A stretch of 64,000 bases of DNA from Paenibacillus catalpae (GCF_900112695.1 NZ_FOMT01000008.1:1-64000); one strand, 5' to 3'; counted from the first letter of the stretch, positions 33,025 through 41,383 are shown. Program-made: numbers and translations. Notes: generated from the letters alone by a model not told the origin.

Positions 33025-33139
33025 AGGAACTGTACTTCCTTCCGGCTGCTGTTGCCTGTACTTTGCCTGAACAATTTATCGGTGGTTGCAAAGTACAGGC
33101 AAAGGCAGGCGCTGCGCTCCTCCAGTAAGTACAGTTCCT
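33025..33139 (+). repeat. structured interspersed element, copy A2
   Basis: A 115-bp element 27 bp after melA. Outer arms AGGAACTGTACTT and AAGTACAGTTCCT are perfect 13-bp inverted repeats. The inner stem TTGCCTGTACTTTGC (33052-33066) and GCAAAGTACAGGCAA (33088-33102) is perfect over 15 bp. It aligns with the reverse complement of 15494-15601 in the core (CGGCYGCTG, TTGCCTGT, GGTGG, ACAGGCAAAGGC, GCGCTCC) while the outer arms differ. Confidence 0.78.
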
Positions 33140-33153
33140 TTACCCTATCTATC

Positions 33154-33197
33154 GATCGCATCGGCGATCAAAAAAATCGCCCTAAGCCGGCGATTTT
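33154..33197 (+). repeat. two small hairpins after element A2
   Basis: GATCGC-ATCG-GCGATC (33154-33169, counted to the closing bases) and AAAATCGCC/GGCGATTTT (33173-33197). The second ends in TTTTG and may be a weak terminator of melA. Confidence 0.5.
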
Positions 33198-33210
33198 GTA
33201 ACCGAAGTTA

Positions 33211-33244
33211 GGCTGCCCATTCATCTGGGCAGCCTTTTTTGTTT
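33211..33244 (+). terminator. terminator of the melA unit
   Basis: GGCTGCCCA / TGGGCAGCC stem, 6-nt loop, followed by TTTTTTGTTTG. Confidence 0.88.
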
Positions 33245-33381
33245 GAGGCCCGGGGACAATGGGCCGTTCTTACAACAGCTCGGCTGCCCGGTTCTATAGA
33301 CAGCCTATTGCGGTTTATATAGCAATTGATTGAGGGAACCGAAATCGCAATGCGTCCATCAGTACTACACCGTACTGAAAA
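33245..33381. other. gap between melA unit and GyrI-like gene
   Basis: No gene is seen. A small AGTAC-GTACT hairpin lies at about 33360-33375, near the end of the minus-strand GyrI-like gene, without a T-run. Confidence 0.4.
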
Positions 33382-34008
33382 TCAAATGGCGTCCTCCACC
33401 TTAAACCGGAGGACGGTTTTCAGCTTTTCAGGCTTTGTTTTTCTTGCGTCTGAAATATAAATTTCCTTATGTAACTTGGAGATTCGTTTGAGATGATGCT
33501 CGTCGCAGTATTGCTCCATCTTCGCAAAGCTTTCCGGCTCATCGTCGTACGGACCATGATGCATCATTTGAACGCATAGCCCTTCTTCCAGCTGTCCGAA
33601 CGTTACTTTGCCGAGGAGCGGGTGCGGTTTTTTCTTGCTTACGGTCTCGATTACTTCTAATGCGAGTGCCTCTGTCACAAAATCAGGCTGCCTAATCATA
33701 ATGGTATAAATGAGTTTATCTTTATCGAGGACTGCAGCGTGCCTCGCTTCCTCTTCTAAATCCCATATACCCTCCAATGGAAAAACGGAGTAGTCGAAAT
33801 AACCCTCCGGCGTTATTCCTTTCTTGGGCATCATCTTAACGGTGTAAGACAAGGAATATAAGACGCCAATAGCCTCTTCAAAATCCGCCTGATTAGGGTT
33901 TCCCTTTCCGCTTAACATGAAATAGTTGACAGCAGGGACATCGATAACGGAAGGGACATTTTTCGGCAGATAGAGCTGCTTGTCATTCTTCTTCCATTCG
34001 TATTTCAT
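33382..34008 (-). CDS. GyrI-like domain protein
   Basis: A 208-residue protein of the GyrI-like (SOUL/effector-binding) family. It shows PAVNYFMLSGKGNPNQADFEE near the N-terminus, YTVKMMPKK, and GLCVQMMHHGPYDDEP, all typical of single-domain GyrI-like proteins. Some members bind or hydrolyse small cyclic molecules; no specific ligand can be named. ATG 34008 follows GGAGGTG on the minus strand; the GTG nine bases earlier lies within that site. It ends 20 bp after glycerate kinase and may be in its operon. Confidence 0.85.
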   Translation of the reverse strand: MKYEWKKNDKQLYLPKNVPSVIDVPAVNYFMLSGKGNPNQADFEEAIGVLYSLSYTVKMMPKKGITPEGYFDYSVFPLEGIWDLEEEARHAAVLDKDKLIYTIMIRQPDFVTEALALEVIETVSKKKPHPLLGKVTFGQLEEGLCVQMMHHGPYDDEPESFAKMEQYCDEHHLKRISKLHKEIYISDARKTKPEKLKTVLRFKVEDAI

Positions 34009-34028
34009 CTGAAACACCTCCAGATCGT

Positions 34029-35174
34029 TTATTCACTGCCTCTGCGTCCCGCGAGGAAGGTGCGGATTACTTGCTCCGCTGTTCGTTCTAGCAGGATAGG
34101 GGCACGCTCTATCGCTTCCTGAAGCGTCATTGGCGAATTCACGATACTATGCACGCTATGAATGCCCTCCGCATACAAGGAATCTATTCCTTCGCCAACC
34201 GAACCGGCTATCGCAATCACCGGAACACCGTGCTGCTTGGCCAGTTGGGCGACGCCCATCGGCGCTTTGCCGGATGCCGTCTGATGGTCGATTCGTCCTT
34301 CACCGGTAATGACTAGGTCAGCTCCGGCAAGATGCTCGCCAAATCGGGCGTATTCAAGGACAATATCTATGCCGCGGCGTATGGAAGCGGGGAAGAAGGC
34401 CAGATAAGCACCGCATAGGCCTCCCGCCGCTCCGGCCCCTGGGCGGTCGTGGAGCCGAATCCCTGTCTTTGCTTCGATAAGATCCGCCCAAACGGTCATA
34501 CCCTGCTCAAGCTGCTCCACCATTTCAGGCGAGGCGCCTTTTTGCGGGCTGAAAATCCGGGAAGCGCCATCCTCTCCGATTAACGGATTTTGCACATCTG
34601 TAGCAATGACGAAAGAGGATTCGGCAATCCGCGGATCCCATGAGCTATCGTCAATCGCAGCAATGCCGGTCAGATTTCCGCCGCCGGGCGAAATGGTCCC
34701 GCCAGCCTGATCAAGCAGCCGCATGCCAAGCGCCTGCAGCATGCCGGCTCCGCCGTCATTGGTTGCGCTGCCGCCAACGGTGAGCAGAAACCGCCGGCAT
34801 CCTGAGTCAAGCGCATGACGGATAAGCTCGCCTGTCCCGTAGGTTGTGGTTAAGGCGGGATTACGCTGCTCCTCCGTCAGCAGGCAAAGGCCGGATGCCT
34901 CGGCCATTTCGATGACGGCCACTGATCCACGCTCCAATAGTCCGTAAGAAGCGCTCACGTGCGCTCCCAGCGGGCCGCTTACGCTAATGGTCACGCGCTG
35001 TCCGCCGGCAGCGGCGAGCAGACTGTCAAGTGTTCCTTCGCCGCCATCGGCGATTGGCAGTTTGACCATATCGGCATCCCGCACGCATCGCCAGATGCCT
35101 TGTGCAATGGCTGCAGCAGCAGCAGCGGCGGACAAGCTGCCTTTGAAGGAATCGGGTGCTATGACGAATTTCAT
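34029..35174 (-). CDS. glycerate kinase
   Basis: A 381-residue glycerate kinase of the GarK/GlxK family, making phosphoglycerate from D-glycerate. Signatures: VIAPDSFKGSLSAAAAAAAI at the start, LPIADGGEGTL, GGSATNDGGAGMLQALG, GAGAAGGLCGAYLAF and the C-terminal ITGEGRIDHQTASGKAPMGV. It is on the minus strand, with yabN divergent about 165 bp away. Not part of this block in B. subtilis, so it belongs to the accessory set that starts with the AraC gene. Confidence 0.93.
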   Translation of the reverse strand: MKFVIAPDSFKGSLSAAAAAAAIAQGIWRCVRDADMVKLPIADGGEGTLDSLLAAAGGQRVTISVSGPLGAHVSASYGLLERGSVAVIEMAEASGLCLLTEEQRNPALTTTYGTGELIRHALDSGCRRFLLTVGGSATNDGGAGMLQALGMRLLDQAGGTISPGGGNLTGIAAIDDSSWDPRIAESSFVIATDVQNPLIGEDGASRIFSPQKGASPEMVEQLEQGMTVWADLIEAKTGIRLHDRPGAGAAGGLCGAYLAFFPASIRRGIDIVLEYARFGEHLAGADLVITGEGRIDHQTASGKAPMGVAQLAKQHGVPVIAIAGSVGEGIDSLYAEGIHSVHSIVNSPMTLQEAIERAPILLERTAEQVIRTFLAGRRGSE

Positions 35175-35339
35175 GAACAGCCATCCTCTCTTGTTATAAA
35201 CTTCTTATGCTCATTATACCGAAACGAGAGAGTGCAGGTCATAGGCCTGGAGCGCCGCCCGGCGGTTATTATTAATCTGCATGCAAGAAATGGTATACTA
35301 CGTGTAAAATGTTCATTTGGCAAGGAGGGCTTTACGAAT

Positions 35340-36818
35340 ATGGCACAATCGATTACGGTAGTTGGCCTGGGATCCGGCGATCCCGATCAGTTAACGCTTG
35401 GCGTGTGGCGGCGGCTGCAGGGGGCTGAAGCGATTTATGTCCGCACGGAGCAGCATCCGGTCATGTCGCTGCTGCGGGAGCACCAGCTGGCTTACACGTC
35501 CTTTGACAGCGTGTATGAGCAGCACGATACCTTTCCGGAGGTTTATGATACAATAGCGAGTACGCTTGTCCGCAAGGCGCAGGAAGCATCTGCGCCAGTC
35601 CTGTATGCGGTGCCGGGGCATCCGATGGTAGCGGAGCGCACGGTGCAGCTGCTGCGCGAGCGCTGCTCATCAGCTGGTATTATACTGGAGATTATCGGCG
35701 GCGAAAGCTTCCTTGATCAGGCTTTTATCCGTCTTGGCATTGATCCGATTGAAGGCTTTGCGCTGCTTGATGCTGCGGAGCTGAAGGCTGCTCATGTACA
35801 GCCGCGCGTACATACGATTATTGGTCAGGTCTATGATGCTTATACCGCTTCTGACGTGAAGCTGGCGCTTATGGAGCGTTATCCGGATGACTATGAGGTT
35901 GTCGTTGGCCATGCACTGGGTGTTACGGGTGAGGAGCAGATTGTGAAGGTTCCGCTCTACGAGCTGGACCGGACACCGGGTTTTGGCAACCTGTCGCTTA
36001 TTTGGGTGCCGCGTACGGAAGATGATGCTGTCCTTAACCGCACCTTCGACCGGCTGCACGAGATCGTTGGCATTCTCCGCAGCCCTGAAGGCTGTCCTTG
36101 GGACCGCGAACAGACGCATCAATCCATCCGTAAGAACTTTATCGAAGAGCTGTATGAGGCGCTTGAAGCGATCGACAACGATGATCCCGATCATATGCGC
36201 GAGGAGTTTGGCGATGTGATTTTGCAGGTCATGCTGCATAGCCAGATGGAAGAGGAGACAGGGGCATTCTCTGTTTATGATGTGATCGGGAGCCTGAACG
36301 AGAAGCTGATCTTCCGCCATCCGCATGTATTTGGCGACCGGAGTGCCGGTGATGCGGCAGAGGCGCTTGGCAACTGGGAGCAGATGAAGGCCGAGGAGAA
36401 GAAGCGCACAGGCGAAGCCGACGCACGCAAGTCGCAGCTGGACGGCATTCCGAAGGATCTGCCCGCGCTGATGAAGGCCTACCAGCTGCAGAAGAAAGCA
36501 GCCAAGGTTGGCTTCGACTGGGACGAGCTTGGACCGGTACTGAGCAAGATTGAAGAAGAGCTTCGTGAATTGCGCGAGGCGATAGATTCGAAAGATTCTA
36601 AGGAGCAGGCAGGAGAGCTGGGAGACTTGCTGTTTGCGGTTGTGAACGCTTCTCGCTTTATCCATGCGGATCCTGAAGAGGCGCTCTCTCGGACAAATGC
36701 AAAATTTAAGAGCCGATTCTCTTATATTGAGGAGCAGCTTCGTATAAACGGCAAAACTTTTGACCAGACTGATTTAACAGAAATGGATCGTTGGTGGGAA
36801 GAAGCGAAGCGACAATAG
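35340..36818 (+). CDS. yabN: YabN: tetrapyrrole methylase-like and MazG nucleotide pyrophosphohydrolase fusion
   Basis: A 492-residue fusion. Residues 1-~225 form a tetrapyrrole (SAM) methylase-like domain (ITVVGLGSGDPDQLTLG, YAVPGHPMVAERTV). The rest is MazG: RSPEGCPWDREQTHQSIR, a helix with EELYEALEAID and EEFGDVILQVMLH, and a second EELRELREAI ... AGELGDLLFAVVN unit. MazG removes abnormal NTPs; the role of the methylase part is unknown. ATG 35340 has AAGGAGGG upstream; the frame is open much further upstream without signals. yabM is absent from its place before it. Confidence 0.94.
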   Translation: MAQSITVVGLGSGDPDQLTLGVWRRLQGAEAIYVRTEQHPVMSLLREHQLAYTSFDSVYEQHDTFPEVYDTIASTLVRKAQEASAPVLYAVPGHPMVAERTVQLLRERCSSAGIILEIIGGESFLDQAFIRLGIDPIEGFALLDAAELKAAHVQPRVHTIIGQVYDAYTASDVKLALMERYPDDYEVVVGHALGVTGEEQIVKVPLYELDRTPGFGNLSLIWVPRTEDDAVLNRTFDRLHEIVGILRSPEGCPWDREQTHQSIRKNFIEELYEALEAIDNDDPDHMREEFGDVILQVMLHSQMEEETGAFSVYDVIGSLNEKLIFRHPHVFGDRSAGDAAEALGNWEQMKAEEKKRTGEADARKSQLDGIPKDLPALMKAYQLQKKAAKVGFDWDELGPVLSKIEEELRELREAIDSKDSKEQAGELGDLLFAVVNASRFIHADPEEALSRTNAKFKSRFSYIEEQLRINGKTFDQTDLTEMDRWWEEAKRQ

Positions 36819-36880
36819 GAGCGCGAATTCGCCATTAATCGCAACATTTCTGCATCTTTCGGTAAATTTTTTCTCATGCA

Positions 36881-36908
36881 GCAGGATTTTTTCGAAGACA
36901 AGCAGAAT
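36881..36908 (+). promoter_or_regulatory. candidate sigma-H promoter of hbs-rqcP
   Basis: GCAGGATTT (36881-36889), 12 bp, GCAGAAT (36902-36908). Both halves match the sigma-H consensus RnAGGAwWW / RnnGAAT fully. It lies 107 bp before hbs. Confidence 0.62.
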
Positions 36909-37014
36909 AAGTATCATCGAGTTTGTGTTTATGCTTAAAATTACCAAACAGACGGAGCGTTAAACTACGCTGACCGAACAAAACAAGCGAATTGAATTTA
37001 GGAGGATATTAATA

Positions 37015-37287
37015 ATGAACAAAACAGATCTGATCAACAACATTGCAACAAAAAGCGGTTTGACTAAACGTGACGTAGAAGCTGTACTTAACGGCTTCCT
37101 CGGCGAAGTTACTGACGCGCTTGCTACTGGAGATAAAGTACAACTGATCGGCTTCGGTACTTTCGAAACTCGTAAACGTTCCGGCCGCGTTGGCCGCAAC
37201 CCGCAAACGGGTAAAGAAATCTCCATCCCGGAATCCAAAGTTCCTGCATTCAAAGCAGGCAACAAACTGAAAGACGCTATCAAGTAA
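37015..37287 (+). CDS. hbs: HU family DNA-binding protein
   Basis: A 90-residue HU (HBsu type), the main nucleoid protein. The start MNKTDLINNIATKSGLTKRD, the core GFGTFETRKRSGRVGRNPQT with the DNA-binding arm and the closing PAFKAGNKLKDAIK are canonical. AGGAGGATA precedes the ATG. rqcP follows 3 bp after the stop, so both are cotranscribed. Confidence 0.97.
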   Translation: MNKTDLINNIATKSGLTKRDVEAVLNGFLGEVTDALATGDKVQLIGFGTFETRKRSGRVGRNPQTGKEISIPESKVPAFKAGNKLKDAIK

Positions 37288-37290
37288 TAA

Positions 37291-37569
37291 ATGCGTCTCG
37301 ATAAATTCCTCAAAGTGTCCCGGTTGATCAAGCGCCGTACGGTAGCAAAGGATGTGTCCGAGCAAGGACGCGTCTGGATCAACGGCCGTGAAGCGAAAGC
37401 AAGCAGTACGGTTAAACCAGGGGATGAGCTTGCGATCCAATACGGTCAGAAGACCGTAACCGTTCGTATCGAACGGATTGCGGAGACGACCCGTAAGGAT
37501 GAAGCCGGTGAGCTTTACACTTTGATCAAGGAAGAACAGCGCCCGCGCGAGGATGACCTCGGCTGGTAA
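37291..37569 (+). CDS. rqcP: RqcP (YabO), S4-domain ribosome quality control protein
   Basis: A 92-residue Hsp15-like S4 protein. The S4 motif MRLDKFLKVSRLIKRRTVA continues with VSEQGRVWINGREAKASSTV. RqcP works with RqcH in adding Ala tails to stalled nascent chains on 50S subunits. It directly follows hbs and ends before a terminator. Confidence 0.94.
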   Translation: MRLDKFLKVSRLIKRRTVAKDVSEQGRVWINGREAKASSTVKPGDELAIQYGQKTVTVRIERIAETTRKDEAGELYTLIKEEQRPREDDLGW

Positions 37570-37574
37570 CCACC

Positions 37575-37607
37575 AAGAGCTGTCACGATTCATGTGGCAG
37601 CTCTTTT
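37575..37607 (+). terminator. terminator after rqcP
   Basis: AGAGCTG (37576-37582) pairs with CAGCTCT (37598-37604), with inner CAC/GTG pairing, followed by TTTTC. Confidence 0.82.
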
Positions 37608-37631
37608 CTATGCTCAGGAGGAGTAGCACCC

Positions 37632-38375
37632 GTGATCCCTACGATGACGAATTTGCCCGAGATTAACCCCTCCAACGGCGGAGGCGTGTTAAGGCTGACT
37701 TTTACCTTATTTATTAAAAATGCCGGGGTGTTGCTCTTCATAACGGCGATCACCGCTGTGCCGGTTGAATTGATAGCCAACTACAGCTTTATTTATGACT
37801 CTGATTCCTGGGGATATTCGATCCGGGAAATCATTATTTCATTTATCTTTCTAACCCTCTTAACTCCCGTCGTTATTCATTATCTGATCGAGCGGCTTCG
37901 AGGCAGCAAAGGCAGCGTGGCCGAGGCTTACCGCTGGGGTCTGCGCAAATGGGCCAGGATGATCATGTATGATTTTCTCAAAAGCATCATACTAACGGCA
38001 GGCTTCCTTCTGTTCATCATTCCTGGCTTTTTCATGTACGTACGGCTTTTACTGCTGCCAGCTGTAGTCTCTATCGAGAATACCTCGGTGACCAATCCGC
38101 TGGAGAGCAGCCGCAACATGGCAAAGGGGCAATTCTGGGCTTTTATCGGATATGGGATTGTCATCAACGGCATTACCTATCTTGCTGGCCGGGTCACGGG
38201 CAAACTATTTGACGGAGTAGGCTTCATTAACGGGATCTCGGTTACGCTCTGTAATCTATTTATAGACTGGATCTCTTTGCTAGGGGTCATTCTGCCTCTT
38301 GTCCTGTATTTGAAAATTAGAACGGAACAAAATAGGGCCGCCCAGGCGGCTGAAGAAGCAGCAGTAACTTTATAG
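37632..38375 (+). CDS. multi-pass membrane protein (YciC/GPDPase-membrane-domain-like)
   Basis: A 247-residue membrane protein with about five or six hydrophobic segments. The motif FIIPGFFMYVRLLLLPAVVS followed by SSRNMAKGQFWAF resembles the conserved region of the glycerophosphodiesterase membrane-domain/YciC families; this assignment is tentative and no activity is implied. GTG 37632 follows GGAGGAG by 8 bp. It stands alone between two terminators. Not present here in B. subtilis. Confidence 0.75.
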   Translation: MIPTMTNLPEINPSNGGGVLRLTFTLFIKNAGVLLFITAITAVPVELIANYSFIYDSDSWGYSIREIIISFIFLTLLTPVVIHYLIERLRGSKGSVAEAYRWGLRKWARMIMYDFLKSIILTAGFLLFIIPGFFMYVRLLLLPAVVSIENTSVTNPLESSRNMAKGQFWAFIGYGIVINGITYLAGRVTGKLFDGVGFINGISVTLCNLFIDWISLLGVILPLVLYLKIRTEQNRAAQAAEEAAVTL

Positions 38376-38387
38376 CTGGTTAAAGCT

Positions 38388-38425
38388 AAAGAGCACTTCT
38401 CTCTATGAGAAGTGCTCTTTTCTAT
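38388..38425 (+). terminator. terminator after the membrane protein
   Basis: A 14-bp perfect stem AAAGAGCACTTCTC / GAGAAGTGCTCTTT with a 5-nt loop, then TCTATTTC. Confidence 0.88.
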
Positions 38426-38542
38426 TTCTAACAACAAATATATCACTGATATCATTAATTATTTATTGTAAAACGATAAACATTATGATACCTTAAGCAC
38501 ATCAAAATCCCGCTGGTCATTATAGAAAGGGGGAGCATGCGT

Positions 38543-39325
38543 ATGGTATCAAAGGGAGTATGGCTATACCGCTTCAGGCAGCTCTTTATTTTTGGCTATC
38601 AGCAGGCGATGTCCTGCATCTTCCCGGTTATTATCTTCGCTTCGCTCGCATTGACGAAGGTTGTATCGATTCCGTACTTTCACCGCTATGATCTGCTGCT
38701 GCTGATCTGCCTGATTGCCCAGATTGGCATGGTGGCGTTCAAGCTGGAGACGATCGACGAATTGAAAGTTATCTGTATGTTCCATATCATCGGACTTATG
38801 CTTGAGTTATATAAAGTTCATATGGGGTCCTGGTCTTATCCGGGCGAGGGCTGGTCGAAGCTGTCCGGTGTACCGCTATACAGCGGATTTATGTACGCCA
38901 GCGTTGCGAGTTATATTTGTCAGGCATGGAGGCGGCTGTCTATTTCCGTATATGGATGGCCGCGGCAGCGATATGCGGTTATCGTCTGCACGGCCATCTA
39001 TTTGAACTTTTTTACCCATCACTATTTCTGGGATTTGCGTTGGGTGCTGACGATTCTGCTTGTTATTGTCTTTTACCGCACTTCATTCACATACAAGGTC
39101 GGCGGCAAGGAGTATCGTATGCATGTCGTGCTGTCTTTCCTTCTCATCGGCTTCTTTATATGGCTGGCAGAAAATATTTCGACGTTTATGGGGGCATGGG
39201 CGTATCCGGACCAAGAACATTCCTGGCGGCTTGTCCATCTGGGCAAGATCAGCTCCTGGTTCCTGCTTGTCGTCATCAGCGTCATTATCGTAGCGCAGCT
39301 CAAGCGCGTGAAGAGCGCCAGATAA
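38543..39325 (+). CDS. DUF817 family membrane protein
   Basis: A 260-residue membrane protein of the DUF817 family, of unknown function. About seven hydrophobic segments are visible. Conserved features are FKLETIDELKVICMFHIIGL, GSWSYPGEGWSKLSGVPLYSGF and the near-repeat FMGAWAYPDQE later on. ATG 38543 is 7 bp after AAGGGGGAG; ATG 38537 is almost on the site. It precedes the yabP-yabQ sporulation genes. Confidence 0.85.
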   Translation: MVSKGVWLYRFRQLFIFGYQQAMSCIFPVIIFASLALTKVVSIPYFHRYDLLLLICLIAQIGMVAFKLETIDELKVICMFHIIGLMLELYKVHMGSWSYPGEGWSKLSGVPLYSGFMYASVASYICQAWRRLSISVYGWPRQRYAVIVCTAIYLNFFTHHYFWDLRWVLTILLVIVFYRTSFTYKVGGKEYRMHVVLSFLLIGFFIWLAENISTFMGAWAYPDQEHSWRLVHLGKISSWFLLVVISVIIVAQLKRVKSAR

Positions 39326-39443
39326 TTCCGGCTCTCTAGCGAAAATATGAAAGAGTAGATTTGCCGCGGCCGGCTGTTCTAAAGTTCGTCCCACTCCCAT
39401 AAGCTAGTCTCAAGCTATGCTTTCGAAGTGGAGGGACGGGTCA

Positions 39444-39728
39444 ATGGTTGAACAAAGCAAAGGGCAGAAGCGGCAGGAAGTCAAAATGCTAAACCGCAAG
39501 CTGCTCGAAATTACCGGCGTATTAAATGTGGAAAGTTTCGACAGCGAAGAGTTTCTGCTCGATACCGAACTTGGCTTCCTGATGATAAAAGGGCAAAACC
39601 TGCATATTAAGCATCTCAACCTCGAGCAGAACCTGGTTGCGATTGAGGGGCTTGTCCATTCGCTCGCCTATTTGGACGGCAATGCCTCTACCAAGACAAA
39701 AGGCTTATTCGGGAAGCTGTTTAAGTGA
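39444..39728 (+). CDS. yabP: sporulation protein YabP
   Basis: A 94-residue YabP/YqfC-like protein made in the mother cell under sigma-E in B. subtilis and needed for efficient sporulation. The pattern LLEITGVLNVESFDSEEFLL followed by GFLMIKGQNLHIKHLNLEQ is typical. ATG 39444 follows GGAGGGA; an earlier in-frame ATG lies upstream of that site. It overlaps yabQ by 4 bp. Confidence 0.93.
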   Translation: MVEQSKGQKRQEVKMLNRKLLEITGVLNVESFDSEEFLLDTELGFLMIKGQNLHIKHLNLEQNLVAIEGLVHSLAYLDGNASTKTKGLFGKLFK

Positions 39729-40330
39729 CCTCCTTAAACCTACAGTTCTTCACAATGGGGATGATGCTGCTATCGGGCATTGGGCTGGGCGTGATCTTCG
39801 ACGGCTATCGGGTTGTGTCGAATGAATTGCGCTTTCCGCGGTGGTCGCTGCCGGTACTCGATATGGTGTACTGGCTGGCCGCATCGCTCCTTGTGTTCCG
39901 GGTGCTGTACGCCAGCAACTACGGCGAGGTGCGGGCGTATGTTTTTCTCGGCTTGCTTATTGGCGTGCTAAGCTATTATTGGCTGCTGAGCAAGCCGGTT
40001 ATCGGTATTGTGAAATGGCTCATTGATGCGGTACGAGCCCTTATCCAGTTCACGCTCCGGACGTTTGATCTTCTAATCGTGAAGCCGGTTCTTCTGCTGT
40101 ACCGGTTAATCCGCGTCCTAATCGGATTTGGGACTGCACTCACTATATTCCTGTTAAAAATTGTGCTACAATTGGTTCGACCATTCTGGCTTTTGCTGCG
40201 ATTCCTGCTGGGACCGCTCATTCGTCCGCTGTGGCGATGGCTTGAACCGCGTCTCTCCAGCCTGCAGCTCAAAGAAAGATGGGACAAGATCCGTTCGGGC
40301 GTGATTAAATTATGGAAACGCCTTTTTTAA
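39725..40330 (+). CDS. yabQ: spore cortex biosynthesis protein YabQ
   Basis: A 201-residue membrane protein with about four N-terminal transmembrane segments and a basic C-terminus. YabQ is required for spore cortex formation in B. subtilis and localises to the forespore membrane. The GTG start overlaps the stop of yabP, indicating translational coupling. The C-terminal half has further hydrophobic stretches (IVKWLIDAVRALIQF and VLLLYRLIRVLIGF). It is followed by divIC. Confidence 0.92.
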   Translation: MTSLNLQFFTMGMMLLSGIGLGVIFDGYRVVSNELRFPRWSLPVLDMVYWLAASLLVFRVLYASNYGEVRAYVFLGLLIGVLSYYWLLSKPVIGIVKWLIDAVRALIQFTLRTFDLLIVKPVLLLYRLIRVLIGFGTALTIFLLKIVLQLVRPFWLLLRFLLGPLIRPLWRWLEPRLSSLQLKERWDKIRSGVIKLWKRLF

Positions 40331-40417
40331 CGCAGCCTATGCTTTCAAGGCATGAATCATCGCAATGGCCTCAAAATGGTTATTTGGGTGATCATTCATT
40401 TTAGGAGGTTTACCGTT

Positions 40418-40729
40418 ATGACGACTGCCACAGCCAATCAATCGACAGGGAACTCCGGCTCCAAACGCCGCTTGCGCATATGGGCCATGTTCATCACTCT
40501 TTTTTTGTGCTGGGCGGCCTATACCTTTATCGGACAGATTAAGGATGCCCGAGTCACAAAGGTGCAATTAACGGAGATCAAGAAGCAGGTAGATGATTCC
40601 AGCCTGCAGTCCAAACAGCTTCAGCAGCAGATTGATCGGCTTAACGATCCGGAATATATCAGACAACTAGCAACGAAGGAGCAAGGAATGGTAACACCTG
40701 GTGAACAGCAGATCCAGGTCATTAAATAG
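40418..40729 (+). CDS. divIC: cell division protein DivIC (FtsB/DivIC family)
   Basis: A 103-residue bitopic membrane protein. A short basic cytoplasmic N-terminus is followed by one transmembrane segment (IWAMFITLFLCWAAYTFI, about residues 26-43), a coiled coil and the conserved DPEYIRQLATKEQGMV. It forms the FtsL-DivIB-DivIC division complex. ATG 40418 follows TTAGGAGGT. Confidence 0.95.
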   Translation: MTTATANQSTGNSGSKRRLRIWAMFITLFLCWAAYTFIGQIKDARVTKVQLTEIKKQVDDSSLQSKQLQQQIDRLNDPEYIRQLATKEQGMVTPGEQQIQVIK

Positions 40730-40752
40730 ACGCCATAACGGGTGAACGTCTG

Positions 40753-40782
40753 TTGACCTTACTTTGACGATTAAGTTATAAT
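40753..40782 (+). promoter_or_regulatory. yabR promoter (sigma-A)
   Basis: TTGACC at 40753-40758 and TATAAT at 40777-40782, 18-bp spacing, 44 bp before the gene. Confidence 0.75.
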
Positions 40783-40826
40783 CACGATAGTAACGCTATT
40801 TAGCTTAGGGAGGAACATTTTATTTT

Positions 40827-41324
40827 ATGGCAATTGAAGTAGGGGCCAAGTTAGAAGGCAAAGTGACAGGCATAACGCATTTCGGAGCATTCGTCGATTT
40901 GTCCGGGGGTGTCACAGGGCTCGTTCACATCTCGGAAATTGCCGATAACTACGTCAAAGACGTGAAGGATCACCTGAAAATTGACGATGTAGTTAAAGTC
41001 AAAGTGATTAACGTTGATAAAGACGGTAAGATCGGACTTTCCATTAAACAGGCAGTTGACCGGCCGGAAGGCCAAGCACCGCCACAACGTGAGCCACGCC
41101 CAAGTGGAGGCGGTGGTGGAGGTTTTAACCGTGGAGGCGGCGGCGGTGGTCAAGATCGCGGTGGACGTCCATTCAACAAGCAGTCGGCTGGCAGACCGTC
41201 TTACAACAAACCGTCATTCGAGGATAAAATGTCTCGCTTCCTGAAAGATAGCGAAGAACGGATTTCCTCCCTCAAGAAAAATACCGAAGGCAAACGCGGC
41301 GGCCGCGGTGCCAAACGGGTCTAA
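40827..41324 (+). CDS. yabR: S1-domain RNA-binding protein YabR
   Basis: A 165-residue protein with one S1 domain at residues 1-~75 (GAKLEGKVTGITHFGAFVDL, GLVHISEIADNYVKDVKDHL). A Gly/Arg/Pro-rich linker (RPSGGGGGGFNRGGG...) and a basic tail follow, longer than in B. subtilis. The tail probably adds nonspecific RNA contacts. Its own promoter and terminator flank it. The function is not defined beyond RNA binding. Confidence 0.92.
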   Translation: MAIEVGAKLEGKVTGITHFGAFVDLSGGVTGLVHISEIADNYVKDVKDHLKIDDVVKVKVINVDKDGKIGLSIKQAVDRPEGQAPPQREPRPSGGGGGGFNRGGGGGGQDRGGRPFNKQSAGRPSYNKPSFEDKMSRFLKDSEERISSLKKNTEGKRGGRGAKRV

Positions 41325-41349
41325 GCTGGATTTTATACAATCATATGAG

Positions 41350-41378
41350 GGCAGAACCTAAACGGTTCTGCCTTTTTT
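41350..41378 (+). terminator. yabR terminator
   Basis: GGCAGAACC / GGTTCTGCC stem with a 5-nt loop followed by six T. Confidence 0.92.
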
Positions 41379-41383
41379 ACCAC

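Noticed and set aside
34959..35339. N-terminal extension of YabN by 127 codons
   Set aside because: The extension is antisense to glycerate kinase and lacks a start signal; ATG 35340 has a strong site and fits the family.
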